This document shows, piece after piece, positions 6,987-17,200 of a stretch of DNA of 20,125 nucleotides. Under the pieces are notes generated by a model. It did not search any database. It worked only from the letters and a program-made list of their open reading frames with translations, and was not told where the DNA came from. A program made the position numbers and the translations under genes. The stretch covers positions 1 through 20,125 of the forward strand of contig CAMIXP010000006.1 of assembly GCA_946402785.1 (NCBI GenBank), read 5' to 3'. The DNA is from an uncultured Caryophanales bacterium. Its GTDB lineage: Bacteria > Bacillota_I > Bacilli_A > RF39 > UBA660. The stretch's first letter is position 1, and each line of letters opens with the position of its first letter.

Positions 6987-7598
6987 CTACCCCGTATAAG
7001 CAATCAACTCTTCTCCTTGATACTGTAGAGCTGTAAAATGAATTTCAAAAAAATCTTCAAACACTTGATTGTCTTCTCGAATACCTTCTATATCTTCCGT
7101 ATCATCATAAATAAAATCAACTGTTATATGTGTTTTTTGACCATTCTCTATATTTGCTAATGTAATAATTCCACTGTAAGTATCAATGGATGTTCTAACT
7201 AAAGTACGATCACTTGTTACATTTTGAAAAGTAACAATTTTATCAGGATCCACTTCTTTATCAATAAATTGGATCTGATAAAGAATCGCAACTTCACTAC
7301 CAGTAGGATCTAATTCAAATTGGAAAGAACCCGTACTACCAGGAGATAATTTACCAGGTCTTGTATGAGTAGAAGTCCAAGTAATATTATCCAAAATAAT
7401 ACGATTATCAAGTACGGTATCAGAGCCTAAATCTTCCCCATTAATTAATAAATGAATAGGCGCAACACGATTGCTCATTTCCGTATTCACAAATGATTCA
7501 TAAGCCGTATACGTACCCTTCGCACCAAAGTATAAAAAAGCAATACTACAAAGAATAATAATATACAAAATTGTTCTACGATTAAATACTACTTTCAT
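6987..7598 (-). CDS. Small camelysin-like surface protein, first gene of the second operon
   Basis: The protein has 203 residues. A basic start (MKVVFNRR) and membrane helix (about 9-26, TILYIIILCSIAFLYFGA) are followed by GTYTAYESFVNTEMSNRVAP and a beta-rich exported domain. The segment RPGKLSPGSTGSFQFELDPT, followed by GSEVAILYQIQF, is a very good match to the G-K-i-.-P-G-s-.-G-.-f-.-i-.-D-.-t-.-.-e-v pattern of camelysin-like, SipW-processed proteins. TAGGAGAGAGT before the ATG supplies the ribosome site, and an extended -10 promoter lies just upstream. Role inferred: a fibre or pilus-like subunit, possibly the initiating one because of its position. The family is reasonably sure, the function is not. 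Confidence 0.72.
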   Translation of the reverse strand: MKVVFNRRTILYIIILCSIAFLYFGAKGTYTAYESFVNTEMSNRVAPIHLLINGEDLGSDTVLDNRIILDNITWTSTHTRPGKLSPGSTGSFQFELDPTGSEVAILYQIQFIDKEVDPDKIVTFQNVTSDRTLVRTSIDTYSGIITLANIENGQKTHITVDFIYDDTEDIEGIREDNQVFEDFFEIHFTALQYQGEELIAYTG

Positions 7599-7617
7599 AC
7601 TCTCTCCTACTATTTAC

Positions 7618-7626
7618 AGTATAACA
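7618..7626 (-). promoter_or_regulatory. Extended -10 promoter for the camelysin/AAA+ operon
   Basis: The minus strand reads TGTTATACT: a TATACT -10 box (7618-7623) with the TG-n extension. No good -35 box is present because the preceding bases belong to the terminator of the upstream gene. Transcription would start about 12 bases before the ATG at 7598. Prediction from sequence only. Confidence 0.45.
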
Positions 7627-7627
7627 T

Positions 7628-7656
7628 AAAAAAAGGATTATTAAAATAATCCTTTT
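7628..7656 (-). terminator. Intrinsic terminator after the signal-peptidase paralogue
   Basis: On the minus strand, AAAAGGATTATT (7656-7645) pairs with AATAATCCTTTT (7642-7631), leaving only a two-base central turn (four bases if the innermost pair opens), and is followed by a T-run (7634-7628). It lies directly after the stop of the gene at 7677-8243 and before the promoter at 7618-7626, so it separates two transcription units. The symmetric A/T flanks could also allow some function in the other direction. Confidence 0.75.
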
Positions 7657-7676
7657 CATAAATTATACGTTTTTTT

Positions 7677-8243
7677 TCACTCTTTTTTTTCTTCAGAAGA
7701 GTCCTCTTCTTTTTCATCATCTGAAACTTGTTCATAACGGAAAATCATAACAAGTTCATAGATCTGATAAATGAAGATAACTAAGATTGGTAAAAGTACT
7801 AAGAATAAGAATCCAAGCTTACTTTCAAGAACGTCTAATATACGTCCCCAACCCTTATAAACCTTGTGTTCTTTACCTAATACTCTTGCACTTGCAATAT
7901 TCAATTCTCCATCATGATTAATCGTATAAAGAGCACTATAATCATCTGATTCAATATGAACAACAGGAGCATTTTGAACAACATAAGATTCATTATAAAC
8001 TACATAGTAATAAATAATGTCTCCCTCTTTAATCTTGTTAGAATTTTTAACAAGTAATAAATCTCCTGCATCCGCTCCATCAATTCCTCTTTCAGAAACA
8101 ATGTTGATTGTCGCAAGCGTATAATCTCCAAATTGAGTATAACCATACTTATTTTTACTTAATAATATGGAGGTCATTAAAATTACATAAATGATTACGA
8201 TAAATTCTAAAGCCGACCACATAAAATGTAGAACTTTTTTCAT
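7677..8243 (-). CDS. Signal peptidase I paralogue, apparently catalytically degenerate
   Basis: The protein has 188 residues. It has the same architecture as the SipW-type enzyme at 1043-1624: an N-terminal membrane helix (about 11-28), an outward domain, a C-terminal helix (about 142-167, LGFLFLVLLPILVIFIYQIY), then an acidic/Lys tail. Core landmarks are retained (GDLLLVKNSNKIKEGDIIYY, then ARVLGKE, then SKLGFLF matching SQLGFFS). The catalytic boxes are not retained. The GSM motif is replaced by VSERGID (49-55), the HR dyad position reads QNAP (90-93), and the G-D-x-N box reads INHDGELN (108-115). With a two-residue gap Ser50 could be aligned with the nucleophile, so complete loss of the serine is not certain. 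It is 49 bases downstream of the giant surface protein gene. Possible roles are a substrate-binding chaperone or a scaffold for the active peptidase. Homology is good, inactivity is inferred. Confidence 0.7.
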   Translation of the reverse strand: MKKVLHFMWSALEFIVIIYVILMTSILLSKNKYGYTQFGDYTLATINIVSERGIDGADAGDLLLVKNSNKIKEGDIIYYYVVYNESYVVQNAPVVHIESDDYSALYTINHDGELNIASARVLGKEHKVYKGWGRILDVLESKLGFLFLVLLPILVIFIYQIYELVMIFRYEQVSDDEKEEDSSEEKKE

Positions 8244-8260
8244 TTCTTATCACCATCCTA

Positions 8261-8289
8261 ATGTTATCACAATTATACAATAATTTCAA
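8261..8289 (-). promoter_or_regulatory. Possible promoter before the signal-peptidase paralogue
   Basis: The minus strand has TTGAAA (8289-8284), a 17-base spacer and TAACAT (8266-8261). Inside the spacer is a perfect TATAAT (8277-8272), which would act with a poor -35. The ribosome site GGTGAT follows before the ATG at 8243. The gene may simply be co-transcribed with the giant gene, and there is no terminator between them. Confidence 0.3.
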
Positions 8290-8292
8290 AGA

Positions 8293-11200
8293 TTAATCGA
8301 TTTTTTTCTGAACAATAACGTTCTTAATATCTTCATCAATCAATTGATTATTATCATATAACTTAAAGGAAATTCGATAGGTTCCACTTGTTAAATTACT
8401 TTGAAGTTCAAAATCAAAGGATTCTTCATCTTCTTCTGTAATTGGAAGAGAAACCTCATTTCCACTAACAACCGTATAACTATTCGTAAATAAGCTACTA
8501 AATGGTACAGATTGATATACTGTTGTATCAATTGTATCAACATTTCTCTTATAAACTTCAACACGGAAGTTTGGATTATTCAATTCAGATACATACTTAA
8601 CCAAGTAAGTATTAACATTTTCCCCTGCATGATTCAATCCGGTTTCCCCATAAACAAGTTTTGTTTCATCTTCACACTCTACAGCAATGTAACTAGAAGA
8701 AGATACAACCGTAACCGTATATTCTTCATAAACAGAGTTTTGATAAGTAGAATTATGAAGTCCATCTTCAGACGCGAATAACGTATAACGCATCGTATAA
8801 ACACCAGCCGGTAAATTTCGACCAATGACTACTTTTGCATTTTTCGTAATATTAGATACCTTGCTAGCAAGCTTAATTCTAAAGACACCTTCTCCATCGG
8901 CATAATACTCTTTGTTTCCAATTGAAATATTGGTACCAACAAGAAGACTCGAACTAACAGGTTCACCAGTACGATCAAAGAACTCTACATTAAGTCCCAT
9001 ACTACTAAATTCATAGTTCGTATCAATAATAGATTGTCTATTTTCTGTCTGATTGTATAGAACTTCTGTTGAATAAGTAAATTCATCCGCAACGTTATAA
9101 TACAAGTAAGAATCTGTATCTGTAAGAGTTTGTTGTAAAACAACGTTACTACTATCGAATGTGCTATATACCATCAATGGATCACGTCCAGAAACGACAT
9201 TGATAACACCCCATCCATCAGCATTACGAAGTTCAAAAGAAATCTTATTATCTAGGTGAACACCCGTAGTTGCACAATCTTTCATATCGATAATAAAGAT
9301 AAACTCTTCATCGACCAAATTCGATGCCGTATCATAATACAACAAGTTCGCAGCTTGGTCATTATAGGTATTACTTGTCGTTGTACTATCCATCTTAATG
9401 AAGTTCGACAATCGATAAGCAACTTCTCCTAAATTTTCCCATTCTTGTACAGAAGCATCATAGACACTTTGTGTTATTTTGTAATAATAATATTCAGGTC
9501 GAGCATCACTAGCACCTACATCCAACATGGTAATAAAGGTACCAACAGGAAGAGGATTCGTAACCGTTAATACACGATAGTTTGTATTATTTTGACCATA
9601 GACAGCTGCAAAATTCTCAAAGTACTCTGTTAAAGAGAAATAAGAAGTAAACTGACTTTGGTTCGTAATAAATACATCCGTAGCTGCAGGCATTTCATAC
9701 TTCTTATCATATGTGATAGAAGCATCATAGTAAGCACCATCATCATGGCTACGTCCTTTAAGTTCCACCGTAATGGTAACGAATTTAATATCAAATTCAA
9801 TTATATTTTTAGGGATGGCAACTTGCATCGTAATAACGCATTCACCTAAATCACCCGTTCTAGAGAAGTTCTTTGCATGGTAAGCATAGAACATAGCAGA
9901 AGGGGCAACTTGACGGCTATCGGTAGAATACTCATCTCCACCATCAAAATCTCCACCATCTCTACTATAGAACTTGGTTGTTCCAGAACTGGTCCACTCT
10001 TGTGTTTCAACCTTCATAGCAAGACCTAAAACACTATTAGCTTCCTCTTCTGTAGAAGCAATTCTTGGAACATCACTAGGATCGACTAATGCAAGACCAT
10101 CTTCAAGTCCTGTACTATCAAATCCTAAAACAGTGAAAGTAGAATTACCTTGAGCAAAGTCAATCATAGATAATTCATAAGTACCTAAAGTAGAATACTT
10201 AGAAATCGTTAATGGAACCGTATAGTTAATAGCTTCGAAACCAATAATCCAACGATATCCAGTTTCTCCGATAGGACTAGGATTAATATATTTTGTAATA
10301 ATTTCCGTATAAGATGTAGAATCCAACGTATTGGTATAGAATCCATCTTTTGTAATATCATGGTTAGCATTTCTTAAACCAACCGCATAACTACCACCAA
10401 CAATTTCAAGACCAGCATTACCTGTATCTCCATAATCATATTGAGGATCATATAATCCTAAACGATAGTTATTGCTATCACCTGAAGTATACATTCCATA
10501 GAATGTCATACCATTGACACGTCCATAAGCAGTAGCGAATGCGTTAACAGCAATATGTAAGTTTTCACCAGGTACCATGTAGATACGGTTATCAACATTT
10601 CGAGTAACCGTCTTGGTATCATCATCAATATCAACCGTTGCCTTTACAAGAGAACCGTTAACATCTACACCACTATAAATTTCTTTCAACAAGTTTGCAT
10701 TATGTTGTAAGAATAAAGACGTATTATTCTTAATAATCATATAGTCAATTAAGTTAAGGGAATATTCAAATTCCTGAATTTCATTCGTTCTGTCTCGTGC
10801 TCCCATTAACTCAATGGCAGAAGCATCGATCACTAATCGATTTGCTCTCTGGATAGAAATCGCTCTATTTGGTTTAGCCATAGAACCAAGATTCTTAATA
10901 TTGATATAAGAATCACCGGCAGAGGAAGAAGCATTTCCAGAACCAAAGATACTTCCGTTAATGATGAAGTCATGGTTATGATCATCATATCCGCCACCAT
11001 CAATATTAACTTCAATACCTTCCGTAACAGAGATGAAGGTATAGTCGTAAGTTGTACTACCAGAAGCATTGGATTCTCCTCCACCAAAGACAGTTCCGTG
11101 AATCCAAATATCATCTTCTTTTAATCCTGAAATATTAACAGCATTTGTTCCTATATTGGTGAATGTTTCTCCATAAACAACGGCCATCTTTGGTCCACCA

Positions 11201-14200
11201 TAAACGTTACCATAGATTTCTCCACCAACAATATTAACAGTAGCAACTCCGGAAGTTCCATCTTGACCGGTAGAAGCAGCATTTCCAGAACCGAATACAC
11301 ATCCAGCAGCTGGTGCCGTTGTCGTACTATTTCCAACAACCGTTGTTCCATCAATGGTAACAGTAGAATTACCATGAACAACAGCCGTTGCACCATTACC
11401 TCCAGCAAACACATTCGATGTAATGCTACTATCCGTTATTTTAACATTCGTATCATGTTGAACGATACCTTCGTTACCACCACCATAAACATTTCCGGCA
11501 ACAGTAACCGTATCCATTGTTAAGTCAACATTTCCATGAACACCAGCAGCGTTTCCACCACCATATACGTGTCCTGTAACATTCGAATTAGAAATAGCAA
11601 ATGTAACATCACGACTAACAGCAGCTTCATTTCCACCACCGAAAATCGTTCCAGCAGTAAGTCCATCTAACGTTAGACTTGTCTCCCCTACTACCGCTTT
11701 GTTACCTCCACCATATAGGTTTGAAACAGATCCACCGGTAGAAGTGATAATCGTATGATCAACAGAACCACCTAAGTTATTGGCTCCATAAAGAGATCCC
11801 GTAGTACCTCCAGCAATCTTAATATTTGCTTCCGTAACATCTCCCGTTTTATTAGATCCACCAAAGCCAGTTGTAATCGTTCCACCATTGATATTAACAT
11901 TCGTTGTCGTAACACCAGCTTCGTTTCCTCCACCGTATAAATTCGTAATACTTCCACTTTCAATTGTTACATTCGAAGTAGTGGATGTGGCATTATCTCC
12001 TCCACCAAATACATTCGTAACTGTAGAAGTTTCTAAACGTACATTAGTCGTTTCCGTAGAACCACCTGAATTGTTACCTCCATAAACGGAAGTAATCGTA
12101 GATCCAGCAGCATGAACATTGCTGACAGGAACATCTCCAGATGCATTTGAACCACCAAATACCTTTGTTGCAGTAGCATTTGATAAGTCAACATGCGTGT
12201 TAGTTCCAACACCTGCATTCTTACCACCACCATATACTTCCGGTACTTGGCATCCAGAAATACTGACAGATGTAGCAGAAGATTCTGCTTGTTTTCCACC
12301 ACCATAAATAGCAGTAGAAATCGTTCCACCTGTAACAGAAACATGGTTTGTTCCAGATTCACCACCAAGGTTATTTCCTCCAAATACTTCTGTTGCACTT
12401 CCAGAAGAAACCGTAACGTGGGAACTTCCTACATCACCAGATGCATTCGAACCACCATAAACATTTCCTGTTACAGTAGATCCTTGAAGACGAATATCAG
12501 AATACGTTTGACCGGTATTATTTCCGCCTCCAAAAGCATCTCCAATGGTACCACCATTTAAATAAACAATATCGACATTACTTGGCTCTCCACGAGAATC
12601 GTTTCCACCAAATACTTTTGTCATATTTCCACCATTAATGTGAACATAGACATTTCCATATTCATTTGGATTGTAAGAAGTATCTCCTTCTCCTCCGCCA
12701 AAGACAGAACCAGTAATCGTTCCCTTATTAACTGTTACACGAACATGATGACTATTGGCTTCTTCATTTTGCTGAATACCATTAACCGTACCAAAGGCAG
12801 ATCCACCATAGACATTTTGTCCAATCGTAAGACTTGTTGTAGCATCACTACCAATATTAACATCAACATCACGAGAAACATAAGTACCAGGAGCAGCTGC
12901 AGAAGAATAACCTCCTTTACCACCACCATAAATAGACTTTGTAATCGTTCCATTCGTAGCATTGATTAAAACATCTCCATAAACGGTACCCATTTCATTT
13001 GAACCACCATAAACAGATTCTTTAATCGTTCCGCCACCAATATCAATCGTAACTTTTGATAAAGCAATATTATTTCCAACTTTATTACCAGAACCGTTTC
13101 TGTTTCCAGCACCATAGACAGAACCATCAATCGTTCCACCTAAAATTTGAACATGAGTACGTGCTTGATAATCCGTTGCTTCTTGATAATTTCCATCATC
13201 TTCAACTGGCTCATAATCATCAGGAATTACTTCCTCTTCTTTTACTAAATCTTCCAAGATAGAGTTTAAAGAAGTTCCAGATCCAATTCGATATGGATCA
13301 GCTTGTGTACCAGTACCACTGGCAATCTCAACATCCTCTGTTAAATAGAAAGATGGATAAGCAGAATATGGACGATACGTATAACTACCACCTGAATAAT
13401 ATCCAACACCATTACGGTAGATATTACCAGCAGTACCTATATAGAATACATAGTAACTATTATAAGTACGATTTGCTCTTGTATTAATATCTTCATAATA
13501 AGTAGATGGAGTAATCGTCCATGCATTATAAGTAATCATGGAATCAATCCAGTTCTCAGCTGTACAAGTACCAGCGAAAGAACCTAAATTCGTAGTCAAA
13601 CACTCTTGATTATTTGTCGCAAATCCAAAGTCAGATGGATATAATAAACCAACTTTAAAATTATAAGACGTGGTTGAATAACTACTACCTGGAGTAGAAC
13701 CTCTTTCTTTTGTATAGAAAGAAAGAACATTATTATCCGTAGCAGAATCAAGAGCTCCCATTCCCCAGTTAACAGATTGAATATAATTTCGATCAGAATT
13801 CATGGAACCATAATAGGTTGTATTTAAAACAGTATAAATATTAGACTTCGTTGCAGCCGCATCATTACGTACAAAATAGTTAGGATAATCACGGTTGTTA
13901 TTACCAATATTGACATAATCATTTGACCAAGTCGTATTAGTACCATATCTTGTATTCTTAACAATACGAACTAAATCTTTATTGCCATCACTCGTACTAA
14001 CATTGTTAAATAAACCAACAATACGATATGTTTCATTATTGAAAATAATATAGTTATCTGGACTACTACCAAAATAACGAATATTTTGATCAGAAGTGCT
14101 ATCTTTATAAGCACCAGATACACCTTGTTGAGAAGAACCTCCACCTGTATTTCCGTCATAAGTAGATGTTCCAGCTAAGTTACCTCCGACAGCACCGAAG

Positions 14201-17200
14201 TTACCTCCACCATAAACATCCCCTTTAATATCAGCAGTTGGTCCAATAATAACATTCGAATTACGAACAGAACCAACATCTAACTCTCCTTGACGTCCAT
14301 TTCCTGCACCAAAGACATTACCTGCAGAAATGTTATACATCGTATCATCAGCTGTTCCGACAGTAACATTTCCACCTACATAAACCAAAGTGTCTCCTTC
14401 TACTTTTCCATAAGGATCCGTAGTACCAGAACTATATAAATAAGCATTAGATCCACCTAAAACACTATAATTAATCGTTCCACCAGTAACATTGATAATT
14501 CGGTTACCTCTCGTATCAGAAGCACCAGCTCCACCAAAGATAAAGTTAATGGTTCCACCTTTAACATTCATAATAATGTCGTTTTTATTGGCACGATTAC
14601 TACTAGAAACCGGTCCACCAATAAAGCAGTGAATCCAACCGCCCTCAATCGTAGCAGCACGCATAGCGTAGTGAGTTCCAGCCCCACGACCACCTGTATA
14701 AATACCGGCAGCATAGTCTTGTTGATTGTCTCCAAAACGACCACTCTTAACCGTTGTGTGAATAGCAGGATAATCGAATGTGTTATTATCCGACTCATCC
14801 GTATTATATAAGTAAGATGCCCAACTACCTGCATAACTATAGTAAACAATTAAGTTATCATTATCATTCGCAATACGATCGAAATCGCATCCTAAAGTAA
14901 CCTGTGCGTTAACACGTTGTGTCGTAGCACCATTGTATCCAACACCAGAGGCATTTTGATAGAATCCAGATTCAACAATCGTCGTATACTTTTGTACACC
15001 ACTTGTTCCACTATTGGTTCCACCAACAAAGTTCGCAGCTGTTAAATAAGTAGTTGTACCCCAATAATAAGAACTTTCAGAATATTGTAATAAACCTCTT
15101 CCTAATTTTAAATTTTTAAAGTTTCCAAGAATTTCAGAACCACCCGTACTAATATTGGAAATCTCTGTATTAGTAGAACTACTATAGAAAGTGATATGTT
15201 CTATACGAAGGTCATTACTAATAGACCAGTCACGATTTAAATAAATCGTACGGTTTGCAGAGTTGTCCGTTCTTCCATTAATACCGGTAATCGTCATAGG
15301 TCTAGAAGTAGAAATATCACTAGCATTAATGTCACTAGTTGAAGATGGAGCAAAGATATTGGTATCACGAGTTGGTAAATAATAGTACGTTGTAGCAGAA
15401 TCAATAGCACCATCAACATATTGTAATAATTGATAACATCCATTATCACAAGAAGTTACTTTTGTTCCAGAAGAGTTATAAACATTCTCTGTAACACCTG
15501 TTACATACTTAAAGTATCCAGCAGCAACTCCTCCATTAGGATAATAACCAATTGGATATCTCGTTGGAGTAATAATCGTAATTGTCGCAGGATTTCCTGC
15601 CTCTGCAGCTGGTTCAATTTTATAGTAAGTAGTCGTAGAAGAATAAGTAGAACTTGAATTCTTAATTAAATAATCACATCCACCATTCGTTGTACATGTA
15701 CTACCAGAAGCAATAGGATATCCATCAAATCCATACATCGTATTACTATTAGGATAATTTCTATTTCGATCAACATGACCAGATACATGATAAACAGAAA
15801 CATCTTCATAACCAACATCAACAGCTGTCATCGTCATTGATTTTAAATTTCCTAAGTTATTCGTGGTTGTAACCGTAGTAGCAGTCGTCCAACTTGAATA
15901 GAAAGTAATAGAAATCGGATTAGAAATATTCGATACAGGAATGCTAACATGACGTACATAAGTATCTGTATCAAGAGATACAACAGCACCTGTAAAATCA
16001 GTTACCCATCCATTAAAAGCTCTTCCTGATGGTCGATTAGCCCAAGGATTATCAATTAAATCAAATTCAACTTTTCCATCCACAACAGGAATACGTTTAT
16101 AGTAATAAAAATCACGATAATCTTCAGAAACACTAACGCTTCCATAAACAGTAGAATCATTAATATCAGCAGAATTATAACGAATATAAACAGTAGCTAA
16201 ATTTGTATTGGAATACAATCCTTGATTAGATCCATCTGGAAGTGTTCCATTGGTATTACGAATCTCCGTATAGTTAAGACCCATATAATGGTTATAATCA
16301 GCAGTTAAATCATTTACATAAACAGCTTTATTGGATGAATCTAAACCAGATGCATGTAACGTAATAGCAGGAGAATCATCAAGAGAAAAATTAAATCCTT
16401 GTGCATCACTAGGTACCTCTTCTACATCTAATTCATGAGTAGAAAAAGTAAATACTCCCTCTTCATAACTCCAATAATAAGGATCCTCAAGATCCTCATT
16501 TAAAGAAGTAAGAAGATCTTCATAATCAATAACCTCATCCTTTAAAGTAATTTCCTCATGATCAACTCTATAAAGATTTTCTACATCTTCATCTTCCATG
16601 ATGCCATCATACTTTAATTGAGAAATAATGGTTGTTGCTTTACCTTCTTCATAATAACGAATAAATCCATCTTTTACATGATTAATTTCTCCATTAACAT
16701 AAACATTTGATATTTCAACTTTTTCAGACTTTCCAGCAAGTACCCCTACTACATCATCTTCATGATGAACTTTTAAATTAAAATCAGTAAGAGTAACATT
16801 TTCAATCGTACCAGTTGGAATAGATCCTACTAGGCCAGAGATAACTCCCTCTTTATCCTCTGGTATTTCGATTCGATAACTTGCTATATTAATTCGTTGA
16901 ATAGTACCCTCTTCTACTTTACTAAATAAAGCATAGTAAGGAGTTTTTTCTAAAACAGAAGCTTCATAAATCTTAAAGTTACGAATGGTATAACCTTGTC
17001 CATCTAAATGGCCTTTAAAGATTCGTTCTTCTTTAACAAGCTTTGCGTCCATCTCTTGTGGAACTTCTTCTACCGCTTCAGAGGAATCCATAACTTCTTC
17101 TGATTTTTCTTCCGTAGTTTCTTCCACAACCTCTTCTTGAGAAACAGGAACAAATTCTTCTTTTTCAATTTCAACTCCAATAGGAGTAATTTCAAATCCT

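Noticed and set aside
10888..13156. Regular spacing of CCACCACCATA-like words every 72-78 bases, which could look like a CRISPR array or direct DNA repeat
   Set aside because: The period equals the 24-26 residue protein repeat, the copies are diverged, there are no identical repeats with unique spacers, and the frame is open throughout.
8512..15657. Many open frames of 60-122 codons on the plus strand and in other minus frames across the giant gene
   Set aside because: They arise because the Gly/Asn/Thr/Ser-rich repeat codons give few stops in the other frames. They have low-complexity composition (CTTTIN..., LLLPLLLL), no ribosome sites, and lie fully inside a 9.2 kb gene with a coherent protein.
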